Origin: Pseudomonas jessenii
GTDB lineage: Bacteria; Pseudomonadota; Gammaproteobacteria; Pseudomonadales; Pseudomonadaceae
Length of the DNA: 64,000 nucleotides
Direction: 5' to 3'
NCBI RefSeq assembly: GCF_002236115.1
Contig: NZ_NIWT01000003.1
Location: 186,001-250,000, forward strand
The notes beneath the pieces are model-generated. The model was not told where the DNA came from, ran no database searches, and was given only the letters and a program-made list of their open reading frames with translations. Positions 1 through 10,423 of the stretch are shown here, piece by piece. The translations under genes were made by a program, and so were the position numbers. Each line of letters starts with the position of its first letter. Position 1 is the stretch's first letter.

Positions 1-1681
1 CCTCCAGCGCCATGTGCAAACGCTGCACCCAGGCCATCTCACCGAAGCGCAGGGACAATTCCGAGTCATCCGGATGATAGACCTGGACCCGGTTCCGACC
101 CTTTTCCTTGGCCATATAGCACGCCATGTCGGCAGCACGCAGCGAGGCTTCGAGCGTAGTCGGGTTCTGCGCGACATGGACCAGCCCGATACTGACAGTG
201 GTCACGAAAGGCCGGCCTTTCCAGACAAAATGCAGATTCTGCACCGTCTGGCGCAGGCTTTCGGCAATTTTCTCCGCCGCTTCCGGTGCGCAGTTTTCCA
301 GCAGGATGCCGAACTCGTCGCCGCCAAGGCGCGCCAGGGTGTCGCCTTCGCGCAGCCCCGATTGCAACAGCGCGCAGATGTGCCGCAGCAGTTCGTCCCC
401 CGCCGCGTGGCCGCAGGTGTCGTTGACCAGCTTGAACTGGTCCAGATCGAGGAACATCAGGGCATGGCGACCCGAATGGCGGGTCAGGTTGTGCAGCGCC
501 TGTTCCAGGCGATATTCGAACTCGCGACGGTTGGCAAGGCCGGTCAAGGCATCGTGGGTCGCCTGCCACGACAGATTGGCGATGTACTGCCGCTCCTGGG
601 TCATGTCATGCAGCACCAGCACCGTCCCGCTGACTTTTCCGGCATTGCGGATGGGCGCGCCCACCAGCGTGACCGACACCGTGCTGCCGTCCAGGCGTTG
701 AATCAACTTGGAGTGTTCACTGCCGCCACTGAGCTGGCCGCTCAGAATATGCTCGATCAGGGTGAAACCATCGGTCTGGGCATTTTCGTCCAACAGGTTG
801 AACAGCGCCGCCAGCGGCAATCCCGTCGCCTGCTCGGCCTTCCAGTGGGTCATCGCCTCGGCCGCCGGATTCATGTAGGCGATTGCACCGGAAACATCCG
901 TGGTGATCACCCCATCACCAATTGATTGCAGGGTGATCTGCGCCCGTTCTTTTTCCAGTTGCAGCGCATCGGCGAACGCATGGCGCTGCTTGAGCAGTTT
1001 ATGGGTGCGCATCAGCGCCAGCGCAATCAATCCAAGAGCAGTGGCGAGGTTAGTCAGCAGCAGCAAACGAAGAATGACCCGCGAACCTTCACCCAAGGCA
1101 TCGCTGAACGCCTTTGCCGCCGGCGTCACACCGTCGTTGATGGCGAAAATCTGCTCCTTCCAGCGCTGTACGTCCGCGCCGGAGGCCGGGCCGGCAGTGA
1201 TGTGCTGATGCATGTCCCGCGCAACGTCATCGAGCTGGACCAGATAGGCATCCCCCACGGTCCAAAGGTTGATGGCTTTTTCGAGATAACTGAAATGACG
1301 AAAGTTGAGGTACAGCCAGATCAGGCTGGAAACGTCTTCCGGGTGGTTGCCACCCTTGAGAATCGCCACACGTGCCGCCTCTATATTCGGCGGTTGATGA
1401 TCCAGCGCCACGCGCAACTCATGCCCGCCCTGAGGCACGGAAATGGCGTGCTGGTATTTACGAAAAATCGCTTCGTCGCCGCTGTCGGCATAGAGGTTGA
1501 GGTAATAGATTGCGTCCTTCTGGCCCTTGGACCAGAGGCTTTCCCCAGCAACATAGCCGCGAACCGCCGACAGTACGTAAAGGCTAACGCCGCCCAACAA
1601 GGCTTGAAACACTACAACGGCGATAAATGGCCAGACGATGCCCAACAGCCGTGGCGTTCCGAGAGTCCGCGTTTGATTCAT
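1..1681 (-). CDS. rbdA: PAS-GGDEF membrane c-di-GMP enzyme (RbdA-like), partial
   Basis: The gene runs off the left edge; about 560 N-terminal residues are visible and the frame is open to base 1. Two membrane segments (about residues 15-37 and 203-223) enclose a periplasmic stretch of about 165 residues. A PAS domain (about 245-365) and a GGDEF domain follow. The active-site GGDEF is intact (residues 453-457, bases 311-325) and an RxxD product-inhibition site (REGD) lies five residues before it, so the cyclase half looks active. The visible end is the linker that usually leads into an EAL phosphodiesterase domain, which would be outside the window. The neighbours to the right match the order I recall for P. 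aeruginosa rbdA, a regulator of biofilm dispersal; the name rests on that synteny. The ATG at 1681 has AAGGGA upstream. Confidence 0.8.
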   Translation of the reverse strand, partial: MNQTRTLGTPRLLGIVWPFIAVVVFQALLGGVSLYVLSAVRGYVAGESLWSKGQKDAIYYLNLYADSGDEAIFRKYQHAISVPQGGHELRVALDHQPPNIEAARVAILKGGNHPEDVSSLIWLYLNFRHFSYLEKAINLWTVGDAYLVQLDDVARDMHQHITAGPASGADVQRWKEQIFAINDGVTPAAKAFSDALGEGSRVILRLLLLTNLATALGLIALALMRTHKLLKQRHAFADALQLEKERAQITLQSIGDGVITTDVSGAIAYMNPAAEAMTHWKAEQATGLPLAALFNLLDENAQTDGFTLIEHILSGQLSGGSEHSKLIQRLDGSTVSVTLVGAPIRNAGKVSGTVLVLHDMTQERQYIANLSWQATHDALTGLANRREFEYRLEQALHNLTRHSGRHALMFLDLDQFKLVNDTCGHAAGDELLRHICALLQSGLREGDTLARLGGDEFGILLENCAPEAAEKIAESLRQTVQNLHFVWKGRPFVTTVSIGLVHVAQNPTTLEASLRAADMACYMAKEKGRNRVQVYHPDDSELSLRFGEMAWVQRLHMALE

Positions 1682-1868
1682 GAGGTCCCTTGCATTAGCA
1701 CCGCTTGCTCGTCTTCCGGACGAAATCGCTATAGCTAGACTAGGTTGCGATTCCGATCCCGGCAAGCGACAAGCTATGCCCGGAGGGAATATCGCGGCCA
1801 CTGAATTCGGCCGCGATGATGTTTTTTATAGTATTGAAGTGGCGCCCTGCAACCTTGATATCATTTCA

Positions 1869-3695
1869 CTACAACCGCTGCAAATGCCCATACAGCTTGG
1901 CGTACAGGCCACCGTCGGCAATCAGTTGCTGATGATCGCCATCCTCGGCAATTTGCCCGCCGTCGAACACCAGCACACGGTCGGCCTGTTTTACCGCCGA
2001 AAGGCGGTGGGCAATGATCAACGTGGTGCGGTTGCTCAGAAACCGCGCCAAGGCCTGGTGCAGGTTGTATTCGGTGGCGGCATCCAGCGCAGAGGTGGCT
2101 TCGTCGAGAATCACCACCTTGGGCTCGGCCAGTACCATCCGGGCGATGGCCAGGCGTTGACGTTGCCCGCCGGACAACCGCACCCCGGAGCGCCCGACGA
2201 TGCTGTCCAGGCCCTTGGGCAAATCCCGGACCGTACCGTGCAATTGGGCGATTTCCAGCGCCTGCCAGCAGGCCTCGTCACTGCGCTCGCGGCCCATGGT
2301 CAGGTTGGCCCGGATGGTATCGTTGAACAGCGCCGGATGTTGCAGGACCACGGCAACATTTTCCCGCACGGTTTCCAGGCCGATCTCCTGCTGGGTCGAA
2401 CCGCCGAAGCGAATGGTTCCGGCCAACGGCGTGTACAAGCCCAGCAGCAGTTGCACCAGCGTGCTCTTGCCGCCACCACTGGCGCCGACGATCGCGACCT
2501 TTTCCCCTGGGGCAATGGACAGGTTCATCTGGTTCAGGACCAGTTCATCACCGTAACCGAAGCTCAGCCCTTGTACTTCCAGCCCGACCGTCTCGCGACC
2601 GACGAAAGGGTCTATGCCGCCCGGGTATTGGGGCTCATCGGCTCGGGACAGCAACTCGTTGATCCGCGACAGCGCACCGCCGGCAGCGTAGTAGGCATAT
2701 TGCAGGTTCAGCAACTGTTCAACCGGGCCGATCATGAACCACAGGTAGCTGAACACCGCGAGCATCTGGCCGATTGAAAGGTCGGAAAACAGCACGGTGA
2801 GCATCGCCGCGGCCCGGAAAATATCGATACCGAACTGGAACAGCAAACCGCTGGCCCGGTTCGATGCATCGGTTTTCCATTGCGAATTCACCGCATAGTC
2901 ACGCACGTCCCGGGCGCGCTGGCCCAAGCGACCGAGGAAAAACCCCTGGCGGTTGCCGGCGCGAACTTCCTGGATGGCATCCAGCGTTTCGGTCAGCGCC
3001 TGGGTAAAGCGTGAAGTGCTGTCGTTCTCGAGTTTCTTCAGATGTTTGACCCGCTTACCCAACTGCACCGTGGCATAGATCACCAGCGGGTTGAACAGCA
3101 GAATCAGCAAAGCCAGCTGCCAGTGCATCCACATCAGAATGCCCGCCGTGCCGACCAGGGTCAGCATGGCCACGAGGAAACGGCTGAGGGTTTCGCCGAC
3201 GAATTTGTCCAGCGTGTCCAGGTCGGTGACCAGGTGCGTAGTCACCGTTCCGCTGCCCAGGCTTTCGTATTCGCCCAGGGAGATACCCTTGAGACGCTCG
3301 ATCAGGCGTATGCGAATGCGGTAGACGATGTCCTTGGCCAACCCGGCGAACAATTTCGCCTGCACCACGTTGAACAGCAACGCCGTACACCGCAGGGTCA
3401 AGGTCACCAGCAGCATCAGGCCAATGTAGCCCGCGGCCTTCTGCCAGCCTTCAGGCAGCGCGTGGTTCATGATCTTCAGCGCGGCATCACCGTGCCCCAG
3501 CAACACCTCGTCCACCAGCAACGGCAGGAGCAAGGGAATCGGCACGCTGCACAAGGTCGCCAGCACGGCTACGCCGTTGGCGATCCACAGGGATTTCTTG
3601 TGATGCAGGGCCAGGCGGCGGATTTCCGCCCAGCTCAGACGGTCGACACGTTTAGCGGGTACGACATCATCAGGCAGGTCATGCACAGGCAGCAC
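1869..3695 (-). CDS. ABC transporter, fused permease and ATPase (MsbA-type)
   Basis: This 608-residue half-transporter would work as a homodimer in the inner membrane. The N-terminal half is a six-helix ABC exporter domain starting near residue 35. The C-terminal half is a nucleotide-binding domain with Walker A GASGGGKST (about 403), signature LSGGQRQRL (about 505), Walker B VVILDEA (about 525) and the H-loop IIAHRLS (about 558). The substrate cannot be read from sequence; family members export lipids, peptides or drugs. The first codon is GTG and overlaps the end of the DsbA-like gene by 17 bases, which suggests translational coupling. A GTG three codons downstream has better ribosome-site spacing, so the exact start is uncertain. 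It is last in the run trhO-dsbA-like-ABC. Confidence 0.9.
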   Translation of the reverse strand: MLPVHDLPDDVVPAKRVDRLSWAEIRRLALHHKKSLWIANGVAVLATLCSVPIPLLLPLLVDEVLLGHGDAALKIMNHALPEGWQKAAGYIGLMLLVTLTLRCTALLFNVVQAKLFAGLAKDIVYRIRIRLIERLKGISLGEYESLGSGTVTTHLVTDLDTLDKFVGETLSRFLVAMLTLVGTAGILMWMHWQLALLILLFNPLVIYATVQLGKRVKHLKKLENDSTSRFTQALTETLDAIQEVRAGNRQGFFLGRLGQRARDVRDYAVNSQWKTDASNRASGLLFQFGIDIFRAAAMLTVLFSDLSIGQMLAVFSYLWFMIGPVEQLLNLQYAYYAAGGALSRINELLSRADEPQYPGGIDPFVGRETVGLEVQGLSFGYGDELVLNQMNLSIAPGEKVAIVGASGGGKSTLVQLLLGLYTPLAGTIRFGGSTQQEIGLETVRENVAVVLQHPALFNDTIRANLTMGRERSDEACWQALEIAQLHGTVRDLPKGLDSIVGRSGVRLSGGQRQRLAIARMVLAEPKVVILDEATSALDAATEYNLHQALARFLSNRTTLIIAHRLSAVKQADRVLVFDGGQIAEDGDHQQLIADGGLYAKLYGHLQRL

Positions 3696-4314
3696 GCTCC
3701 AGCCAGCGGCCGAGCAGCGGGGACAACTCGCTCAACGGCTGATAGCCATTGGTCAACAACGCCAGTTGGCCGTTACGCTCGGCCAGCAGGGTGGGGAAAC
3801 CGGCAATGCCCAGGTCCTGGACCCAGGTGAAATCGGCTTCAGTCGCAGTGTGCATGTCAGCACGGTCGAAAGCGGCGGCGAACTCGATGCGCGGCACGCC
3901 GGCCTGCTCGGCCAGTTCCACCAGCACGCTGGCGCGGGTGACGTCCCGACCTTCGACATAAAACGCATGCTGAATCAGCCCGAGCAGCTTCCAGGCACAA
4001 TCCGGCGCCAGTCCGCGCGCCGTCACTAGTGCCCGGCAGGCAGGCTCGGTGTCGTAGACAAAGCCATCGGGTAACGCGCCCTCAAACTTGAAGGGCTGGC
4101 CGGTGGCCTCGGTGACCGCCTGCCAGTGTTCAAGAATGTAGCGTCGGGTGGTCGGCTCCAGCGCCGCACCGCTACCGGTGCGCAAACCACCCACGATCAA
4201 GTGCACATCCACACCCGCGGCTTGCGCCTGCTCGACCAGTGACTTGGCCACGGGGGCAAACCCCCAGCACCAGGAACACATCGGGTCCATCACATAGAGC
4301 AGGCGCGCAGACAT
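3679..4314 (-). CDS. DsbA-family thioredoxin-like oxidoreductase
   Basis: The 211-residue protein has a thioredoxin fold with an N-terminal CSWC motif (residues 13-16), the type of CxxC seen in the FrnE/DsbA-like family (protein-disulfide or 2-hydroxychromene isomerase relatives). There is no signal peptide, so it is probably cytoplasmic, unlike true periplasmic DsbA. The start lies three bases after the trhO stop and the end overlaps the ABC transporter start, so the three genes are almost certainly one transcript. The pairing with a rhodanese-type tRNA-modifying enzyme hints at thiol or sulfur handling, but that is inference. Confidence 0.85.
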   Translation of the reverse strand: MSARLLYVMDPMCSWCWGFAPVAKSLVEQAQAAGVDVHLIVGGLRTGSGAALEPTTRRYILEHWQAVTEATGQPFKFEGALPDGFVYDTEPACRALVTARGLAPDCAWKLLGLIQHAFYVEGRDVTRASVLVELAEQAGVPRIEFAAAFDRADMHTATEADFTWVQDLGIAGFPTLLAERNGQLALLTNGYQPLSELSPLLGRWLERAACA

Positions 4315-4317
4315 GGT

Positions 4318-5259
4318 TCAGGCCTCGGAAGATGCTTGCTTGTAGTTGAAGCCGATCGGGTGAGGCTGGTTACGAGCCTTGGCCAGTTCGATCTGCTTCT
4401 GCCGGTCGATCGCACTGCGACGGGTCTTCTCGCTCAGCTTATCCCAGCAATGCGGGCAACTGATGCCGGCCACGTAATGCTCGGACGCGCGGTCTTCCAC
4501 ACTCACCGGCGTGCGGCAGGCATGACATTGATCGTAGTCGCCCTCGCTCAGGTCGTGACGAACGGTCACGCGGTTGTCGAACACGAAGCAATCGCCCTGC
4601 CACTTGGTTTCTTCCTGCGGCACCTCTTCGAGGTACTTCAGGATGCCACCCTTGAGGTGAAAAACCTCACCGTAGCCCTCGCTGAGCATGTAGCTCGAGG
4701 CCTTCTCGCAGCGGATGCCGCCAGTGCAGAACATCGCGACCTTCTTGTGCACGGCCGGGTCGAAGTTGGCTTTGATGTAATCGGGAAATTCGCGAAAACT
4801 GGTGGTTTTCGGGTCGATGGCGCCTTCGAAGGTACCGATCGAGACTTCGTAGTCGTTACGGGTGTCGATCAACAACACTTCCGGGTCGCTGATCAGCGCG
4901 TTCCAGTCCTGTGGATCGACGTAGGTGCCGACCTTTTTGTTCGGGTCCACGCCTTCCACGCCGAGGGTGACGATTTCTTTCTTGAGTTTGACCTTGGTGC
5001 GGTAGAACGGCTGCTCGTCGCAGTACGACTCTTTGTGGTCGATGTCGTCCATGCGCGGGTCGTTCTTGAGCCAGGCCATCAGCCCGTCGATGCCTTCGCG
5101 GCTGCCGGACACGGTGCCGTTGATGCCTTCTTCGGCAATCAGCAGGGTGCCTTTGATGCCGTTGTCGACCATCGCTTGCAGCAGGGGCTCGCGCAGGGCG
5201 ACGTAATCTTCCAGGGTGACGAACTTATACAGTGCCGCCACGACAATCTGTTGTGTCAT
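4318..5259 (-). CDS. trhO: tRNA uridine(34) hydroxylase TrhO (rhodanese family)
   Basis: The 313-residue protein matches the YceA/UPF0176 family, which uses oxygen to make 5-hydroxyuridine at tRNA position 34. The N-terminal part (residues 1 to about 95) is the family-specific domain. A rhodanese domain follows with the loop CTGGIRCEK, catalytic-type Cys178 and Cys184. A C-terminal region holds two CxxC pairs (CHAC and CPHC) that look like a metal site. The length is normal for the family. The ATG at 5259 has GGAG eight bases upstream. It heads a probable operon with the DsbA-like and ABC transporter genes, and a terminator between it and bolA separates it from the upstream transcript. Confidence 0.93.
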   Translation of the reverse strand: MTQQIVVAALYKFVTLEDYVALREPLLQAMVDNGIKGTLLIAEEGINGTVSGSREGIDGLMAWLKNDPRMDDIDHKESYCDEQPFYRTKVKLKKEIVTLGVEGVDPNKKVGTYVDPQDWNALISDPEVLLIDTRNDYEVSIGTFEGAIDPKTTSFREFPDYIKANFDPAVHKKVAMFCTGGIRCEKASSYMLSEGYGEVFHLKGGILKYLEEVPQEETKWQGDCFVFDNRVTVRHDLSEGDYDQCHACRTPVSVEDRASEHYVAGISCPHCWDKLSEKTRRSAIDRQKQIELAKARNQPHPIGFNYKQASSEA

Positions 5260-5305
5260 GGGTAAATCTCCAGGTGGCTACCCTCGTAAGGGGTGAACCG
5301 GATGC

Positions 5306-5336
5306 GAAAAAAAACGCGCCGGGTTAGCGGCGCGTT
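5306..5336 (-). terminator. Rho-independent terminator after bolA
   Basis: On the minus strand an eight-base stem AACGCGCC/GGCGCGTT with an eight-base loop (5313-5336) is followed by a run of eight T. It lies 26 bases past the bolA stop and ends that two-gene transcript before trhO. Confidence 0.85.
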
Positions 5337-5361
5337 GGGCATTCTAACAAAAAACCGGAGT

Positions 5362-5661
5362 TTAGTGCTTGCTGCCGCCGGCACAGGTCGGCGAGGCCGG
5401 AGCTGCGTCAATCTGTGCCCATTCTTCTGGCGTGTAGGTATGCAGCGCCAACGCATGGAACTCTCCCATCAGCTCGCCGAGCGTGCCGTAGACCTTCTGG
5501 TGGCGCTTGACCCGGTTCAGGCCTTCGAACTGCGTACTGACCACCACAGCCTTGAAATGGGTTTGCAGCCCACGGCTGTGCATGTGGCTTTCATCCAGCA
5601 CTTGCAGATGCTCGGGCTGAAGCAGGCCCAGCGTCGATTCGATGCGTTGTTGCATGGTCAT
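5362..5661 (-). CDS. bolA: BolA-family protein
   Basis: The 99-residue protein has the BolA fold. Visible family landmarks are the HMHSRG segment, HFKAVVVS strand, GLNRVKRHQKVYGTL helix (the family FxGxxxVxRHxxVy motif) and the conserved LGELMGEFHALALHTYTPEEW end, including the histidines used with monothiol glutaredoxins for iron-sulfur handling. BolA proteins act in the cytoplasm in Fe-S trafficking and stress morphology. GGAG lies six bases before the ATG at 5661, favouring it over the ATG two codons later. The DUF2059 gene ends 12 bases upstream, so the two are probably cotranscribed. Confidence 0.93.
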   Translation of the reverse strand: MTMQQRIESTLGLLQPEHLQVLDESHMHSRGLQTHFKAVVVSTQFEGLNRVKRHQKVYGTLGELMGEFHALALHTYTPEEWAQIDAAPASPTCAGGSKH

Positions 5662-5673
5662 ACCGAACTCCGC

Positions 5674-6198
5674 TTAAGGCTTTTTCTTGGCTGGGGCGGC
5701 TGCGTCTTTCGGCGTCAGCTCGGCGGTCATGTCAGCCAGCAGCTTGTTGACCACAGGCACCGCGCTTTCCAGCTTGGCCTGGGTCATCTGGGCCGATTGC
5801 TGGGTCAGCTGAGGCATTTTTTCCAGGACTTTCTTGCCCAGTGGCGACTGGTAGAACGCAACCAGGTCCTTGAGCTCGGATTCGGTGAAGTTGGTGGTGT
5901 AGAGCTTGACCATGTCCGGTTTCAGCTTGTTCCAGCCAATGGCCTGGTCCAGAGCGGCGTTGGCCTTGGCCTGGTAGGTTTCCAACACGGCCTTTTTCGA
6001 CTCAGGGGCTTTGGTCTGTTCGAAACGCTGGGCAAACATCTGCTGTACTTGCATGTACACCGGGGTGCCCAGTTTGTCAGCGTGCGCCATGGTCAGGAAA
6101 GCCTCGGCACTGGCGTTATGGCTGGCGGTGTCGGCAAGAACCTGGCCGCTGGCGCAGACCAAAGCAACGGCGGTACAGATGGCACGAAGACGAGTCAT
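5674..6198 (-). CDS. DUF2059 domain protein, exported
   Basis: The 174-residue protein starts with a clear signal peptide (MTRLRAICTAVALVCASGQVLA, cut after about residue 22) and continues as a helical DUF2059 domain with the segment LKDLVAFYQSPLGKKVLEKMP typical of that family. The tail is lysine- and proline-rich (AAAPAKKKP). The function is unknown; the location is periplasmic. AAGGAA precedes the ATG. It probably shares a transcript with bolA, and the same pair occurs beside fumC2 in P. aeruginosa as I recall it. It diverges from fumC. Confidence 0.85.
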   Translation of the reverse strand: MTRLRAICTAVALVCASGQVLADTASHNASAEAFLTMAHADKLGTPVYMQVQQMFAQRFEQTKAPESKKAVLETYQAKANAALDQAIGWNKLKPDMVKLYTTNFTESELKDLVAFYQSPLGKKVLEKMPQLTQQSAQMTQAKLESAVPVVNKLLADMTAELTPKDAAAPAKKKP

Positions 6199-6389
6199 CG
6201 AGTTTCCTTTTCTAGCTGGCGAGGTAAGACCCCAAGGGCGTCCATTCTGCGCCTAAAAAAGTGTGTCGCTCAACCCCAAGCCTTGTCGCACCTGATTTAG
6301 AGGGGTTGAATGGTCAATTTCAGACTGATGGAACCACGGCCGTCGATCACGGCCTAAACTGCGCAATCGGACCTACAGGAGTGAGCAAG

Positions 6390-7784
<1,395 letters not shown>

Positions 7785-7807
7785 ATCGGTAGCGCCTGAT
7801 CGTCCGT

Positions 7808-7900
7808 CATCGCGGGCAAGCCGCGCTCCCACAGGTTTTGCGTCGTTCATTGATATTGTGGACGACGCAAACCCTGTGGGAGCGTGGCTTGCCCGCGATG
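7808..7900. repeat. REP pair (REPIN-like), CGGGCAAGCC variant
   Basis: Two inverted REP units (CATCGCGGGCAAGCCGCGCT and its complement) flank a centre that is itself partly palindromic (TTTGCGTCGT ... ACGACGCAAA). It lies between convergent fumC and the EamA transporter, and differs from the other units in the window by carrying CGGGCAAGCCGC in place of CGAGCAAGCTCG. Confidence 0.85.
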
Positions 7901-7914
7901 AACGATAACGCGGT

Positions 7915-8874
7915 CTAACCGGCTGCCATCCGCACCTTCCGCGCCTTCAGCCCGGCAATCAACGAGGGCCCCAACGCCACCAGCGCCGACCCCAGCACCA
8001 CCAGCACCGCACCGCCATATCCCAGGCCATTGATCGTCTCGGCATGCACATAGTCGGGCCACAGCCACGCAGCCATGGCAACCGCGGCAAAGGTCACCAA
8101 CGGCGTGATGGCCAGCGTCGCGCTGACCCGGGAGGCTTCCCAATGGGCCAGGGCCTCGGCAAACGCGCCATAGGCAATCAGCGTGTTGAGGCAGCACGCC
8201 AGCAGCAACCAACCCTGCAAGGGGCTTAATTGCAACGCTTCGAGCGGATGCACCCACGGCGTCAACAGCGCCGCGCAGAACAGGTAGATCACCATCATCA
8301 CCTGCAGCGAATTCCACACCGTCAGCAATTGCTTCTGCCCCAGGGCATAGAAGGTCCAGACCGTGGACGCCAGCAACACAAGCAGCACACCGGCGGTGTA
8401 GTCGGTCAGAGACGTGAGCAACTCACTCAAGCGCTGGTTGAAAAACAGCGCAAAGCCGATCAGCAGTACCAGCAGGCCAATCCCCTGCCCCAGGCTGAAA
8501 CGCTCCTTGAACACAAACAGACTGGCGATCAGCAGCATGATCGGTCCCATCTGCACTACCAGTTGCGCCGTACCGGGGCTGAGCAGGTTCAGGCCCATCA
8601 GATACAACACATAGTTACCGACCAGGCCGAGCACCGCCATCAGCACCAACCAGCCACCACGAGGACCGAGCACCTTGCGGCTGGGCAGACGCCTGGTGGC
8701 CGCCAGGTAAATGAACAGGCAGCCGCCGGATACCATCAGGCGAAACCAGGTCACCGTCACCGGGTCCATTACCAGCAACACTTGTTTGAGCTTGATCGGC
8801 AGGATTCCCCACAACAACGCGGTCAACAAGGCCAGGAACAGACCATAACCCCAGCGACCCGATGAAATGTGCAT
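7915..8874 (-). CDS. EamA/DMT-family transporter
   Basis: The 319-residue membrane protein has about ten hydrophobic helices in two EamA repeats, the form of drug/metabolite transporters (RhaT/YdcZ-like efflux carriers). The substrate is not readable. I chose the ATG at 8874, where the product begins MHISSGRWGYGLFLALLTAL directly before the first helix. The frame is open upstream through part of a REP element, which gives an implausible N-terminus. The gene stands alone between two REP pairs. Confidence 0.85.
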   Translation of the reverse strand: MHISSGRWGYGLFLALLTALLWGILPIKLKQVLLVMDPVTVTWFRLMVSGGCLFIYLAATRRLPSRKVLGPRGGWLVLMAVLGLVGNYVLYLMGLNLLSPGTAQLVVQMGPIMLLIASLFVFKERFSLGQGIGLLVLLIGFALFFNQRLSELLTSLTDYTAGVLLVLLASTVWTFYALGQKQLLTVWNSLQVMMVIYLFCAALLTPWVHPLEALQLSPLQGWLLLACCLNTLIAYGAFAEALAHWEASRVSATLAITPLVTFAAVAMAAWLWPDYVHAETINGLGYGGAVLVVLGSALVALGPSLIAGLKARKVRMAAG

Positions 8875-9012
8875 GTGAACCCCAACGCCAACTGACAGGA
8901 GTCGACATTCTAGGCCCGCAGCGGTGGCGTACACAGGCACAGTTTCGGTCTGGCCGCGAATGAAACTGTGCGGGTCGTAATCTTCAGGTGATTTTTTTGA
9001 CCGTGGCGCACC

Positions 9013-9104
9013 CATCGCGAGCAAGCTCGCTCCCACAGGTTTTGCGACGTACACAACATTTGTGATCGCCGCTGAACACTGTGGGAGCGAGCTTGCTCGC
9101 GATG
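9013..9104. repeat. REP pair, CTCCCACA variant
   Basis: Inverted units with the core GAGCAAGCTCGCTCCCACA at 9013-9040 and their complement ending at 9104, in the gap between the EamA transporter and the thiolase gene. Both arms carry CCCAC. Confidence 0.88.
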
Positions 9105-9136
9105 ACTATCGAACTGACAACGAGAAATATCGAGGC

Positions 9137-10321
9137 TTACCGCACCGCTTCAAACAGCCCGGTTGCCCCCATCCCGCCACCCACGCACATGGTGACGATG
9201 CCGTACCGCAGATTGCGTCTCTGCAATTCACGAACCAGATGCCCGACCTGGCGCGAGCCGGTCATGCCAAACGGGTGACCGATGGAAATCGAGCCGCCGT
9301 TGACGTTGTACCGGGCGTTGTCGATTTCCAGGCGATTGCGGCTGTACAGGCACTGCGAGGCGAACGCTTCGTTGAGTTCCCACAGGTCGATGTCGGCAAT
9401 CCGCAAGCCTTTGGCCTTGAGCAGTTTCGGTACCGAAAATACCGGGCCGATGCCCATCTCGTCCGGCGCGCAACCGGCCACGGTAAAGCCGCGGAAGAAC
9501 GCTTTCGGCTTGAGCCCCAGTTCCAGCGCTTTCTCCAGGCTCATCACCAGAGTCATGGACGCGCCGTCAGACAGCTGCGAAGAGTTACCCGCCGTGACCG
9601 AGCCATCTTCGGCGAACACCGGCTTCAACCCGGTCAGACTTTCCAGGGTGGTGTCCGGGCGGTTGCAGTCATCGCGGTCGACGATGCCGTCGAGGATCTG
9701 TGCTTGACCTGTGGCCTTGTCTTCGACGCGATACTTCACCGACATCGGCACGATTTCATCAGTGAACAGCCCGGCGGCCTGAGCCTCTGCGGTGCGCTGC
9801 TGGCTTTGCAACGCATACAGGTCCTGCTCTTGGCGGCTGACGTTGTAACGACGCGCGACGATTTCAGCAGTCTGGCCCATCGGGAAGTAGATGCCCGGCA
9901 CCTGTTCCTTGAGCAGCGGATTGATCAGGTTGTCGGTGTTGACGCTCTTCATGGTCAGGCTGATGGACTCGACGCCGCCGGCGACGATGATGTCGCTGCA
10001 ACCCGAAGCGATCTGGTTGGCGGCAATGGCGATCGCCTGCAGGCCCGAGGAACAGAACCGGTTGAGGGTCATGCCGGCCGTGCCGATGCCCAGGCGCGAG
10101 AGCACCGCGACATTGCGACCGATATTGAAACCCTGGGCGCCTTCGTTGGAGCCGGCACCAACGATGCAGTCCTCGACGCTCGCCGGGTCGATACCAGTGC
10201 GCGCCAACAGTGCATCGACACAGTGTGCCGCCATGTCGTCCGGGCGGGTCATGTTGAATTTACCGCGAAAGGATTTGGCCAGGCCGGTCCGCACGCTGTC
10301 GACGATCACCACTTCACGCAT
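9137..10321 (-). CDS. Acetyl-CoA C-acyltransferase (thiolase)
   Basis: The 394-residue thiolase has the acyl-carrying Cys90 (NRFCSSGLQAIA), the active-site His349 in GHPFGMTGSR and the second cysteine Cys379 in MCVGGGMGATG. All three catalytic residues are therefore present. The GHPFGMTG and GGGMGATG spellings differ from the usual GHPLGxTG and GGGQG of biosynthetic thiolases, pointing to a separate degradative or broad-specificity branch. The ATG at 10321 has GAGG six bases upstream and gives the standard MREVVIVDSVRTG start; an in-frame ATG four codons upstream is less likely. No other beta-oxidation gene adjoins it. Confidence 0.9.
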   Translation of the reverse strand: MREVVIVDSVRTGLAKSFRGKFNMTRPDDMAAHCVDALLARTGIDPASVEDCIVGAGSNEGAQGFNIGRNVAVLSRLGIGTAGMTLNRFCSSGLQAIAIAANQIASGCSDIIVAGGVESISLTMKSVNTDNLINPLLKEQVPGIYFPMGQTAEIVARRYNVSRQEQDLYALQSQQRTAEAQAAGLFTDEIVPMSVKYRVEDKATGQAQILDGIVDRDDCNRPDTTLESLTGLKPVFAEDGSVTAGNSSQLSDGASMTLVMSLEKALELGLKPKAFFRGFTVAGCAPDEMGIGPVFSVPKLLKAKGLRIADIDLWELNEAFASQCLYSRNRLEIDNARYNVNGGSISIGHPFGMTGSRQVGHLVRELQRRNLRYGIVTMCVGGGMGATGLFEAVR

Positions 10322-10423
10322 GACATACCTCATTGTTGTTATCGGTTGAGAGTGGACCGAGCATAAGTCCAGCTCTTCACCCGCCGCGACGATCATTCAT
10401 CCCGCGTATGCGTAACCATGGCC

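Noticed and set aside
7915..9054. Extended start of the EamA transporter at 9054
   Set aside because: The extra 60 codons translate a REP element and do not resemble the family; the ATG at 8874 directly precedes the first helix.
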